From Oryzias latipes (Eukaryota; Chordata; Actinopteri; Beloniformes; Adrianichthyidae), in contig NC_019864.2 in NCBI RefSeq assembly GCF_002234675.1, positions 16,819,582 to 16,883,581 of the forward strand: a DNA stretch of 64,000 nt, read 5' to 3'. The notes beneath the pieces are model-generated. The model searched no databases. It was not told the origin of the DNA and saw nothing but the letters and a program-made list of their open reading frames with translations. Below are positions 23,401 through 34,230 of this stretch, piece by piece (position 1 is the stretch's first letter; each line of letters begins with the position of its first letter). The position numbers and the translations under genes were made by a program.

Positions 23401-23473
23401 GGCTTTAACGGACGCAACTGCTGCACACATTGATACTTTGGAGGAGGAATGTGCCAAGCCATGGCAGGTTTAA
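14441..23473 (+). CDS. usp3: Ubiquitin carboxyl-terminal hydrolase 3 (USP3), complete, 15 exons
   Basis: USP3 is a nuclear cysteine protease that removes ubiquitin from histones H2A and H2B and takes part in DNA-damage and cell-cycle control. The coding exons are 14441-14531, 14783-14843, 15294-15431, 17956-18039, 18134-18215, 18336-18415, 19025-19138, 19368-19481, 19592-19741, 19910-20016, 20484-20564, 20661-20779, 20852-20965, 22558-22625 and 23122-23473. All have GT-AG borders and together give 1755 nt, or 584 residues. The start MECSHLS matches human MECPHLS. The zinc-finger UBP domain (about residues 1-105) keeps C3, H5, C29, C32, C41, C44, C49, H56, H60, C87 and C90. The peptidase domain opens with GLRNLGNTC, giving the catalytic Cys169. 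It closes with the GHYTAY box (His473) and a downstream HFND (Asp489). The C-tail is about 70 residues longer than in human (520 residues) and rich in A, D, E and T. Exon 3 is followed by a nested-transposon intron. Confidence 0.97.
15600..16135. repeat. AT-rich simple-sequence interior of the P-like element
   Basis: An (AT)n-type stretch at 15610-15715 is followed by many AATAAT/AATAAG units (about 15895-16075) and an A/G run to 16135. Nothing coding is visible here. Confidence 0.7.
16172..16662 (-). pseudogene. Decayed THAP zinc-finger domain (two exons) of the P-like element
   Basis: Read on the minus strand, exon 1 (16662 to 16583) starts with [10 protein letters not shown], is interrupted by three stop codons, then ends ECITFHR at a consensus donor. 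Exon 2 (from 16357) continues [11 protein letters not shown]. After one frameshift it gives L-C-S-K-H-F and, near the end, P-N-T-I-P-S-V then a stop at 16174-16172. The order C-x4-C, W, C-x2-H-F and the closing I-P-S-V is the THAP C2CH signature. Because of the stops and the frameshift this is a dead copy. Confidence 0.8.
16701..17661. mobile_element. 961-bp hAT transposon nested in the P-like element
   Basis: The terminal inverted repeats are CAAGGTTATTATAGTT at the left and, on the opposite strand at the right, CAAGGTTATAATAGTT, with one mismatch. An exact 8-bp target duplication, TGCAGCAG, flanks it at 16693-16700 and 17662-17669; 8 bp is the hAT hallmark. Both flanks just inside the ends are built of 'aactaaaac' repeats. 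The centre carries a BED zinc-finger relic but no transposase core, so the copy is non-autonomous. Confidence 0.92.
17055..17338 (+). pseudogene. BED-type zinc-finger relic of the hAT element
   Basis: From the ATG at 17055 the frame reads [12 protein letters not shown], a stop, S-K-C-L-V-V, then [13 protein letters not shown]. The W-x-F-F start, the single surviving Cys of the first pair and the NL-x-x-HL-x-x-x-H end match the BED finger found at the N-terminus of hAT transposases. The internal stop and the lost second Cys show decay. Confidence 0.75.
21770..21800. repeat. TA/CA microsatellite in usp3 intron 13
   Basis: TATATATGTATATATA is followed by about eight CA units. Confidence 0.9.
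21960..22235. repeat. Probable Harbinger-type MITE fragment in usp3 intron 13
   Basis: The stretch contains 'gcgtttccatggtgact', 'aacccagggttaccaa' and an end like 'gctttctggaatacc'. This order is known from a common fish element with a GGGTATTCCxGAAAGC-type terminus. Only the right end is recognisable. Confidence 0.35.
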
Positions 23474-25225
23474 AGGAGGCTCCAACAGAAGAGCCGAGCT
23501 TAGATCAGACTGGAACAGAGGAGACCCTCCAAGTTCTAAAGACGGTTGCACCATGATTCTGTCAGACTTCACTGAATTATGTCACTTTGGTTTTTCCTAA
23601 ACCACATTTTAAGGTTTTTTACAGTATTTTATCATTGTCATAGTTAATCTTCCAGTTTAATGTACTGCATCTCTTGTGTTTATTGCTTAAAAAAGAAAAA
23701 CATGTTTAACTTGCTGCTTCTAATTGTTGTTTCTGTTTAGTTTGTCTTTAGATTTTTTTCTCAAAGACTTCCTCTGCTGAGGTAGATGTTTGTGTATTGG
23801 ATTTCAAAGGTGATTGTTAAAGGTAATTATGTCGAGACTTAGTTTTGTTAAATCTCTGTCTGTCCAATGTGTAGAGGACGGAGTCGTTGTGTCAAAGAGG
23901 GTGTTTTTGTAACAGTTCTTTGCCTTCGTGTCCTTTTTTCTTTCAGTTTTCTTCTAAATCTGTATATTCCACAGTAGAAACCGTGGTTTTGTTTTCCAGT
24001 TACTTGAGGACTCGTAGTGTTGAGCTGTTATAGCAGGGGATCATGAACCATGAAAAAACTTTCCAACATTGTTTGTTCGGTTTCACACAAGCGAAATATC
24101 ATTTTATCATCTAAAATGGGCATTCAGAGCATATAATAAAAATAAGCAGGTGTTAACATGACAAAATTAAGAGGAATATTCAGTTTTTAATTTTGAAGGC
24201 ATCTTTCTATGAAGCTCAAGGTTAAATAAGCCAAAATGATTTATAGTAGGTGCCAGATCACATGGAAGAAACAAATGTGTTTTAGTTGCTGAAAGGAACA
24301 AAAATCCTTTTAACCACCAGGTGCTAACATGATTTTTTTTGTCATTTAATGTGAGCAGGCTTGTTACTGGATTGTAAGGAAAATGGCACAAATTGTGCAG
24401 CCATAGAGCCTCATAAGGAGCACTTGTGCAAAATCTTTTCAGGCCCTGAATTATTTTTTTCTCAGTCATGCAGGAATAGGGGATTGCCACAATAACCCTC
24501 CACAGATTCAAGATGTTCTGTACAAATTGCAAAACATTCAGATGTGAATGAAAAACACTCCTCGATACACCGAAGCCCAACTTAAGAGAGCAGAGCATAT
24601 TTTCTTCTGAGCCTTATGTGGTGTTTTTCATCTCCCTCTTCATGAAGATCCAGACGCACGCACGTATAGTGCCCCTTGAGACACGACCCAACCAGAAAGC
24701 TCCTCACCCTCCCCTGCAAGAACAGGCACTCCTGTATGCAGAGGAACAGCTGCTGTTCATTGTCCCCTCACAGGTGCCTGTTAGCTCACTACTCTGTCCC
24801 CATTAATGGCACAAGTAGCCCTTTTTTCCCACCTCCCCTGCAGAATGAATCCGTAGTAAATGATGCGCTCGCATTGCCTTCTGTGTAGCAGCAGAGGCTG
24901 GTTTTGAGGGTACGATGACATGGCGAGAGCCACAGAACAGGACGTTATCCTTGAAACTGGCATTCCCTTTCCACCCTGCTGCTGCTGCTTCTCACTGAGA
25001 TTGCTGCTGAGCAGAACGGGACATTCTCTCAAAGGAATGCATACGACAGTATTTTGCTTTTACTCGTCAGTATTTCCTCCCTGCAGTGGAGGAGAAAACT
25101 GTGCTGTGTTGACAGAGACAAATGCTGACTTTCAGTATTCTATTTTTTGCTGTACTTAGGTCTTAGACACCAACTTTTTATGAGCATGCTCCTCTTGAAT
25201 CATAAACTTTTGAGACCCATTGTAA
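23474..25225 (+). other. 3' UTR of usp3 and intergenic DNA
   Basis: Up to about 24140 this is plausibly the usp3 3' UTR; an AATAAA lies near 24135. Beyond it, the open frames on both strands show no recognisable domain, and I see no gene. Confidence 0.45.
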
Positions 25226-25226
25226 T

Positions 25227-26091
25227 TAGGGGTGTGACGACTAATCCACTAAATCGATGAATCAGTTTATATTCCTACAATCCAACCTGATCAATCTATT
25301 TGAGGCAAATTTTAACATTATTAAACCATTTCAAATTGGAATAAATTTATTATATCGATATTGGAAAATACTATTTGCATTGAGGCACAGTAGGTTTATT
25401 TTGCTATAACGTAAAAACCATCAAGTGCATCACAGCGGACAAACAACGGACGTATGATCAGTCCATGTGACGTGTGACCAAACAGTTTGGTAGAATATTC
25501 TAATAATGTTCTGTTTGTATTAGAAATACCAGGAATCTGGAAAACTTCACCTGCACTCTTCAGTTCCCAAGTGTTTATGTCTGAGTCACACTGTTTGAAC
25601 TTTTAAAGATGTCCTGGATCGGTTGGACAGGATGAGCGGTTGGGTGCAGTGGTTAGTGCTCTTGCCTCACAGCAAGAAGGCCCTGATTCAACTCCCACCT
25701 GAAACAGAATCACAAATGGGGGACCTTTCTGTGTGGAGTTTGCATGTTCTCCCCATGCACGCCTGGGTTTTCTCCAGGTACTCTGGCTTCCTCCCACCGT
25801 CCAAAAACATGCTTCATATGTTAATTGGTTACTCTAAATTGGTGTATGTTGTTGTGGCCCTGTGACAGACTGCCGACCTGTCCAGGGTGTACCCTGCCTT
25901 CACCCACGAGTGGTTCCAGCAGCCCCATGACCCCGAAAGGGACAAAAACAAGTTAAGAAGATGAATGAATGAGTAGATTGTAGGTCAGTGAATCAGATTG
26001 TTCCAAATGAACCAATATCAACTGTGAATCGTATCAGCAACCACTAATTATGATGTGAATTGAATCGTTAAAATGTATTGTTACTCCCATT
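25227..26091. mobile_element. Decayed DNA transposon interrupted by a SINE-like element
   Basis: The left edge is AGGGGTGTGACGACTAATC and the right edge, on the opposite strand, is TGGGAGTAACAATACATT. Both resemble the GGGGTGTAACGATACA terminus of a widespread fish DNA element. The inner flanks contain fragments such as 'aatcgatgaatcagttta' on the left and 'gaatcgttaaaatg' on the right. The central part is a separate SINE-like insertion. Confidence 0.5.
25620..25970 (+). repeat. SINE-like dispersed repeat with tRNA-like head
   Basis: It starts GGGTGCAGTGGTTAGTGCTC, an A-box-like run, followed by GATTCAACTCC in the position of a polymerase III B box. Next come 'ctgtgtggagtttgcatgttctcccc' and a 3' part with 'gtccagggtgtaccctgcc', ending in GATGAATGAATGA repeats. 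This order is characteristic of one of the most abundant teleost dispersed repeats. Confidence 0.7.
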
Positions 26092-26736
26092 ATTGTAAAT
26101 ATTTTTCATAGAAATCAACACCACTTTCATGTGTTTTTTTAGGTTAAAATCAAGTCCAATAAATAAAGAACGGCAACCTTTTTTTCAAGAAATGTGCATC
26201 TTTTGTGCCTTGTATAATGCTTGCAAAAGTCTCATGTAATCCAGTTTTTGAAAAATATACTTTTTTCAGCACTAAGTGTTTCCATTTGGTTCTGAAATGA
26301 TGAAAAACATCCTCTTTTTTACAGCAAACAGCTGGTTCTGCCAAAGCACATGCACACAAAAGAAAGAAAATCTGACTTACAGCTGTACCTTCAGATATGT
26401 TCTCCCTTCATTGAAAAGTAAGGTGATAATTGCAGTTTGAAGTGGATTTTTGCACAATTTGTGAGAAAAATAAAGCCAAATAGCAACACAATTTTGATAG
26501 GGTAGTGGTTTTGACCAAGTCCCATCACGGCACAATGAACTGAGAATATGAAAGGTTTCTATTACACTGGATGCTGGAGGTGTTTCTCCTTCTGTGTCTT
26601 GTTTCTGCAAAGTAGGCCAGGAAAGTGTAAACATCTGGTTCTGTCCAGTGCTTGCTGCCTGTTGAGAGCCATGACAGATGGCAGGGGAGTGTATGCCACA
26701 AACGCTTCCATCGCTAACCGTACGACAGTTGTCCTC

Positions 26737-26790
26737 CCAAAATAGCTTTCACTCCGCGACCTTATATGTACAGGCCTTCGGCGTGTGCCT
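26737..26790 (+). promoter_or_regulatory. Candidate promoter of fbxl22
   Basis: CCAAAATAGC (26737-26746) is close to a CArG box and to a MEF2 site, which are the control elements of muscle genes. TTATATGTA at 26762-26770 may act as a TATA box. Transcription would then start near 26790-26800, about 115 bp before the ATG. These are motif-level inferences. Confidence 0.4.
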
Positions 26791-26913
26791 GAGGGGGGCA
26801 TCATGTATCTAGGCCACACAATACAGGCTCTTGGCTCATTGTTGGCGTCCTCCACAAGGCCTGTGGACTGCCCTGGGGACGAGGCCTCTCAGTGCTCCTC
26901 TGGATTACTCACC

Positions 26914-29900
26914 ATGCATCTCACAGAGCTCAACCGCGAATGTCTCCTCCACCTTTTCTCCTTCCTGGACAAGGACAGCCGCATGACTCTGTCCTTCACC
27001 TGTCGTCAACTGAGAGAAGTCTTCCTGGACCCCTGCCTGTGGAATCTGCTCCACTTCAGCTCTCCCTGTCAGCTCCGAAAGGACAACTTTGTGCTGGGAC
27101 CCTCGCTGCGTTGCTTGAGTATATGCTGGTACTCCAGCAGGGTCCTGCAGGTTTGTAACATTGAGGACTGGTTGAAGAGCTCCTTTCAGAAGGACATCTG
27201 CAGCAAACATGAGAAACTGGTCAGCACTTTCCTGTCCCAGGTCTGCTATATGTGAGTGTCTGTGTGAGATTATCTTGCGGTAGGAAAACTGACAAAACAT
27301 ATTTTTTATATATCGAAAGTGATCTGACAAGATAACAGAGCATTTCATGCTAAATATGCCATGATCTTACCATTAAAGCGATCCCCTGTGGATGTGTGAT
27401 GTAAACACAGATGAAGTGTAGAGTTACTCTACAGTCTGCCGCTTGTGTTCTGTTCCAACATTCAACAGGAAGTTTTAAATGCCGCTTTATAGTTGGATTC
27501 AACACCAGTTTTGTCTCTTCACTTTAACCTGGAACACTGGAAAAAGAAAATGGTTTTCACCTCCCTGTTTACTCCAACTGCCATGTTCAGCTGAAGGCAG
27601 CGTGCACGGAACCAAATCATTGGAAACAGATGGTGAAACTTGCAACTGGCTTTTGAGACTGAAAAATTGCACATCTGTAGGACATGAGACTAATTCTATT
27701 AGCTAACACAACTGTGGGCACAAATTATATTTACCGAGGTACGTGACATTTGGGTTTGATAGGCCATTGAAACCTCGCTGTTATGGCTCTGGGCCCTGTG
27801 TGCTGCCGACATGCAAGGAATCAGTTTGGAGAGGCGTTATGAGGTCTCTGGATAATTTCTTTGGGGGCAGGCAGTAATAACTGCTGATGTGAGGGACCCA
27901 GCCCCACCGCAGCTGGCCAGCAGACGAGGAGGGGATTTAGGGTTGGCTCTGAGGCTCAGTGTACGACCCGGTGCGCATTTACTGAATTTTTGAAACTTGA
28001 GCTGTGAGACACGGGAGCCGGGAGATGAGTCAGAACCAGCACCTCCTACTTTTCCAAGGGCTTGTGTTTCAGCGTCTTTTTAGACACAAGCATTGCATAC
28101 TGATAAAGAGGGAGGGAAGCAGCCGCACGTGACGGAGTGGGAGGCGACATAGAGAAGCTGTGGGGGTGATAAAGAGTCATTTGGCCACAGACGCTCCCAC
28201 TCAGCTGCAGAGTGGAGATTTATGCAGGCAGGTGGAGCCTACAATTGGCTCTTTGTTGCTGTTGGAGGAATGAACATGTGCTTGTGTCTCTGCCTGCCTC
28301 TTTAACTCTGACGCCAAGCTCACGTTTATCTTTATCGTCATGGAAAAAAAAAAAACATACCATGTATGTGTGTGTTGTTTGAAATGCTCTACCCATTCAA
28401 AGAATGACTTGTAAATACAGAATCATAAGGACACGTGACACACAACAGGTACTGGGAGACATTTAGATTTGATAGTTTAAGTGCATTTATTCCACACTTT
28501 TATGAGGAAATGTATGCGTGAAGCATAAAAAACAACCCCTTTGTTCATTGTATATTTCCCCTTCATCTAGAAAGTGAATTCTTGCTGAAAAATCTCTTTA
28601 AAACATCTCATCAGTGCAGTTGCACCGTTCATCTCATTTCAGGGTTCACTGAACTATTTGACCAGACAAAATACATGTTGTGAGGACCAACGGGTGATTA
28701 GAGACATGATTATAGGTTGGTGTTATGGTCGTTTTGTGGCATCCACCGGAGAGCAGACTGCCCTCTCAGCTGTTTAGTTCAGATGTGAACTAAGTCATGT
28801 CTCAAATACAAATGTTGCCAGAAAACAATGGATTTTCTCTAACCCCTGTGCAGAAAATGATGGGGGGAAAAAAATTTACTTTGAAGGAACATGAACACCA
28901 TTTTAATGATAAAACTTACAATCTAGTCAAACTTAGGTGTAAAAAAAATTAGAATTGACATTGTGAGCAAAGGTGAAAAGTAATCATATTTATTAATTAT
29001 TATTCATGATCTCCATTCAAACTATACAACCATTACACTACTGTTACTGTATATACAGTCAGTAATACAATGCTAGAACGCAAATGAGCCATTTTTTATT
29101 CATCTCCCTTCTTCTCATATTGCTAATGTTAATTCTCCCATAAGTGATTGAGTTCATGCAGCCGAGCAGCTGCGCACATGGATTCACTGTGCTGCTGCTG
29201 CCTGTTCACGGGTTACTGGGGTACAACCCTTGCAACACTGGAATAGATTTGGCTCACATGTGGCGAAGTGGAAAGATTATGTAAGTCTTTATGTAATCTG
29301 CATCAGCCAACATGAATGAAATCACCTATGGGTTTTCATCTAAGTGTCTGCCTCCTCAGCAGTGCTGGCCTGCCAATACGCTGCAGTCTACTCTTGGTGC
29401 ATTCCATAAAATAAAATAGCATCTTACTGCTCTTCTTTCCTATAACATCTGAGGAGAGCTTTGCCCTGTCATGCTGCAAGTTATTCGGCATCGTCAAAGA
29501 TAATTGATCTGAACAACAGCACTTAAACCGCCTAATCTTGGTAGACTTTCAGATCGGGGAAAGAAAGGATGACTCGGGCCTCCCTGCTGTTAACTGGATC
29601 AAGTTGCTGTGTCATGTTCCAGCCTTTCAATGGTTTTTGTTTCATGCAAGGCTTTGATCAGGCCCAAATGACTCCTCTTTTATTTTGTTCAGTTAAAACG
29701 TTTAGATGAATCACCTGCACACTCCAAAAAGCATTGTTTACTTAGGATTTTACAGGCTAATCCCTTCTGCACTGCAAAGTCTGGTGACTAGTAACATCTC
29801 TTGCCTTCAGTATTAAACCTGCTTTGTTTGAATTGGCTATTGATTGCTTTCTGTGCTCCAGGTGCCCCAATCTGCACTCACTGACGCTGTCCGGCTGTGC

Positions 29901-30210
29901 GCACATCACCGACCAGGATGTGATCTCTGTGCTGCAGTGCTGCAAGAGACTGCGCAGACTCCACCTGGAGAACTGCGTCCGCATCACCGACTGCTGCCTG
30001 CAGGGTGTGGAAGCACACGGCGACAGCCTGGAGGAGGTGAAGGTGGACTTCTGTAGGAACATCACACAGGCAGGGCTGCAGAGCTGTAAGCTGATGAGGC
30101 CGGCCATCCGGCTGAGTGCAGAAAGGAGTGCTGATATGATTCCTGACAGCGAACCTGAGGAGAAGGCACCCCTCAGGAAGTCACTGCAGAAATTTCTGCA
30201 TTTTTCCTGA
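26914..30210 (+). CDS. fbxl22: F-box and leucine-rich repeat protein 22 (FBXL22), complete, two exons
   Basis: FBXL22 is a substrate-binding subunit of SCF (SKP1-CUL1-F-box) ubiquitin ligases, known in cardiac muscle at the sarcomere. The exons are 26914-27251 and 29862-30210 with a GT-AG junction (phase 2). Together they give 687 nt, or 228 residues, against 229 in human. The start [18 protein letters not shown] matches human [18 protein letters not shown]. Residues 1-45 form the F-box. The middle has the S-I-C-W-x-S-S-R-V block, and the exon 2 part carries leucine-rich repeats of cysteine-containing type (C-P-N-L-x-S-L-T-L-S-G-C, L-x-x-L-x-L-E-N-C). An in-frame ATG at 26785 could add 43 residues, but it lacks any family match, so I chose 26914 (ACCATGC). 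It follows usp3 in the same orientation, as in human 15q22. Confidence 0.96.
27252..29861 (+). other. Single intron of fbxl22 (2.6 kb)
   Basis: It begins with a consensus donor (GTGAGTG) and ends in TGTGCTCCAG. The first half (27750-28330) is less AT-rich than typical intron DNA here, and I recognise no gene in it. No RNA gene or full repeat was recognised. Confidence 0.7.
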
Positions 30211-32973
30211 GAGGAAACTGCACAAACCAGGACCACAAGAACAACAACATTCTAGGAATTGAATGCATATTTTTTGGGTCATATTTATTTGTTTTTTTAT
30301 ACTTAAAAGTGTACTTTTACTGCTGTTTCACAGACTTTCTATTATTATACAAAAGGTATGAGTCTTATCAAATCTGTTCTTATCTTTGCATTTTAAGTAA
30401 CTTTCAAAAGGAATTCTGTAATTTGCTTTATATTTTTCAAGAAAAATATGAAATATATTTTTATTATTTAACTCACTTTTAAATACTAATTGTTTTGACA
30501 AACTACAGTTTTCTTATTTTTGTGGTGTTATGCATCAGACCAGTTGTTGGCAAAAGAAGTCAGATAACCTGTTAACACAAAAAATGAATTAAGTAATACC
30601 GAAATAAAAGAAAATTTAAAGTAAATTTCTACATGAATATTTTTAATAAGCAGTATAGAATTAAAGCATAAAACAACAAAGTGTAATGTCATGTTTTATG
30701 GTTTAGGCCATGTGACACTTAATCCAAATTAAATATATTTTTTCTGTTGTTGATTTTTCTGTAAAATTCACATTACATAACAAGAATCAGGAGGAAGCAG
30801 CTTGTTACAACAATTTGAGGTAGAGGTACTGCCACTAATAATGATGAAAATACTGATGCTGATAAGGTTTAATAATTTTTTCCTAGTAATTTTAGCAGAA
30901 AATTTCAAATTAACACTGCATAAATAATCTTGTAAACAGTGAAATTCCAGTATATGTCCAGTGTTCTTCAAGTCGTTTTGGTTATTTGTTTTTTATTTAG
31001 TTTATTATGACGTGATTTACATTACATAAACCCTCACAATTTTTGCTTTGCTTTTACTGTGAAATGCACAGAGCTCTCATGCAGTAAGTAGAGCATAAAC
31101 TACATCAGGCTGTATGAACTGAATGTTAATCAGTGTTTATGACTTCAGTTGCGACTTTTCTGTTATTGTGACCAAACAGGTTAATTTTGGTTTCATTACA
31201 AAACAAGAGTTTTGTTGAACTTCTGTGGTATTTTGTATCCTTGTGGAAATTAAAAGGGCTTTCTTCTGGTGGTGCTATCGTTGTGGCTTTCTGTTCGCTG
31301 CGTGACCTGTCAGAACATGTCAGCACTAAAGTTAACTGTAAACTGTTATTTGCTTCAATGGGGAAATTTTTAAGGTTTTTCCTGCTGGCAATTGTGAACA
31401 TTTAGGGTCCAAACCATCAATCTAGGAGGGAAAAAAAGTCTTGTCTAAATTATGGCATCTATAATTTTGATCTAGGGATGAGACATGTGACAGTCACCTT
31501 TTTCTTATTTCTGATGTTCACATCAGAAAAACATTTTTTTTCATTCAGTGATGTCAGTAAGCCTATCAAACACTTCTAATGCTAAAACATCAGATTCCAT
31601 ATGCAGACAACACTTTGCTTCAATTAAATTTCTGAATTTGAAAAAAAAGCAACAACTCTAAAACACGCTAACAGGAAAAGTTCCTGCAGCTTTCTTGCTT
31701 TACTCTTGACTGCTCATCACTGATTACATTTAGTGATCTTATGCTTCAAAACAGAGACCCTAAACAATAAAATTCATACAATTTGTGTTAACAGAGAGGC
31801 TCCAACTTAGCAGAGGTTTAAAGCTAAGTTTGCTAAACTACTTGCCTATTGTTTGCCACAACTAACAATAGAAATCCATTAAAAAACATCCATAAGAGGA
31901 TGTGAGACATCTTACCACGTGTGAAGTCTTGTGTGATTCATAATTTTCTCAACTATTAATTATGAAAAGTTTTAAATCCTTGTTTTTAATCCCTCTTAAA
32001 AAAAAACACTTCAACAATTGACTTTGTTTTAATAGAACAGACACAGCCCCTGGTATTAATCTGTTGTAATCTAATCCAGTCCCCTGAGTAATTTTCCTTC
32101 ACTTGTGAAAATGCAAAAAATATCTGTAGTATCCTCTGGAAAGATGTTTATATCAGTTGATCAATACATCCTTACATGTGTGACTTCATCTGTGCCTTTC
32201 CAGCTGATCTCCACACCAATCATTAAAATGTCCCCTGTTAACGTGGAACCATGTTTTTGATGTATTAGTTTCTTTTCACTGACTGCTACGTTAACACAGA
32301 CACTTTTCAAATTTCATTTGGCACTCATTCACCTCTCGCTGACTGCAACTCTCCATTCTTGCTTTATTTATCAGACACTGAGTGTTCTAGCCTAGAACTG
32401 GTGGCAGGATGTTCAGCTTTCAGGGGTGTCCCCTTTAGAGCCAATTGTCTGTCTGGGTGTGAAATGTCAATTCTCTTCTATGCTTTTAAAAATATATGTT
32501 GGTGCAAATATTTTTGGAAAACATATATTTGTATGAATCCATTTTTTAAACTCATTTAAGCTCTTTTACAATATAAAATGCTCTGAATTGTTTTCCTTTT
32601 ATTCAACACAAATGTGTGGTATTCTTTCATTGAAAAGTTCTGAACAGAAGCAAAGCCCTTCCAGCTCAACAGAACTGAGAGATTGAGTTGTAAAAACACA
32701 ACCATATCAGTTGTCAAGCAAAAATCTAGATGTCTCACGAAGGTCAACCGCTATTTATAGCTGGAAAATGCAGCCGTCGGTCTAGCAGGCAGAAATCTCA
32801 GAAGATGCTGCTATTTACCCTGAAGCCTTTGCTACGTGGCTGTAACATCAAAGTTCAACTGGACCGTCACCAGAAAAAGATATTCTTAAGGATAAAGATG
32901 TCCACAGCTTTTTTGAACATTATTTTCTTAATTCTGCTTCAATTTTGTATTCCATTTTGGGGAAGAAAAAAAA

Positions 32974-32975
<2 letters not shown>
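30211..32975 (+). other. 3' UTR of fbxl22 and intergenic DNA
   Basis: AATAAA near 30602 could end the fbxl22 transcript. The rest is AT-rich with no gene. The short open frames are random in composition. Confidence 0.5.

Positions 32976-33008
<33 letters not shown>
32976..33008. repeat. (TA)n microsatellite
   Basis: About 16 TA units follow a run of A. Confidence 0.95.
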
Positions 33009-33012
<4 letters not shown>

Positions 33013-33195
33013 GTAATTTTAGACAATTTGACCTGATTCTGTGTTCCATTTGCACTCATTGATTTCTGTGAGTTTTATTAAGCTTATAAAAAACAAGTAT
33101 TACATAACTGCTATTTCTGTCTATAAAAAACAGTCAGACAAATCCTCTTCAGCTATTTATCACTGAGTTCTTTTTTAAAATGTTGACAAGGACAC

Positions 33196-33245
33196 TTGTG
33201 TGTGTGTGTGGAGGGGGGGGGGTGTAATTGCAAGTGTGTGTGTGT
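33196..33245. repeat. (TG)n microsatellite with a G run
   Basis: TG units are interrupted by GGAGGGGGGGGGG, then more TG. The histidine- and threonine-rich open frames on the minus strand here come from it. Confidence 0.9.
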
Positions 33246-34222
33246 GGCCATGCATGTCCTGTCATGCACATGTTTAGCAATGTGCTTTGTGTGTGCCTTA
33301 TATAAGCTCTGCATTCGTGGCACACAAGGGTTGTTTTGACATCTCTTGGTGCACACATTTTATACCTCTTCCTTCCATTTCTTCCTTTTTGAGTAGCTGT
33401 GAGTTCTGCTCCTGCATCATCTCTAGCCTTTGCATCAAAGGGCGGCGTTTGGGGACGGCGTTGGTGCATTTGAACAACTCCCTTTTTTTCCTGTCACTCA
33501 CTAAATTTTGTCTGAGATTCAATCAGTCTTGATTAAAAACAATGCTTACAAAGGGGTGGCAGGGTTTAACATGATAAAAAAAGCAGCGAGACATCAACAT
33601 TTATGATTTATTACATCCTAAAAAAATCTGTCCATCGAAGTAATAAAAATTTCTGAGTGGCATTCAGTACAATAGCATCATACAACACATTGTTATTTTC
33701 CTCAGGCTGCGGCCACAAAAAAGTGAGCAAAATTGGAAGCAAATCGATCCCTATTTTGACATGTGAATGAGGCAGAAGCCAGATCAGACTGGTTTCTTTC
33801 CTGTCTTTAGTAGATTGTGGTCAACAGCATCAAGCTGAAGAATAAAATATGATACATGTTGTGTCCATGGAAACCTTCAGAGCCAAATGCTTCCATGTTT
33901 TTTCTTTTTTGGGACAGACCACAAACAGCTTTTCTATCTTTCAACTGCATGTTTTAAGCATAAGTTGTCCTTGCAACATATGCCAACTTTGTGTGGTACA
34001 TTTACATGTCAGAACTTCATGACTGCTGCCAGCCTCTGTCTTTGAAGATAGCGTGGTCTTGTGTTTCTGTAGACAAAGCAGACCAGCAGAGACAAAACAT
34101 GTCTGAAGTGACTTTATGGCAGGAAAAATCTTGGCTAGTGGCTGAATCCCATGATCTGGTGGCATAAATCCCTTCTGCTTCTGTACATCCCACAAAGACT
34201 CACAACATATACGTACGCCTTA
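33246..34222. other. Intergenic DNA, nothing recognised
   Basis: There is no repeat end, gene or RNA that I can support. Open frames overlap on both strands without domains. Confidence 0.4.
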
Positions 34223-34230
34223 GTGGGTCT

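Noticed and set aside
26785-26913. A longer N-terminus for FBXL22 from the ATG at 26785.
   Set aside because: The extra 43 residues match nothing, and the human protein starts at the position equal to 26914.
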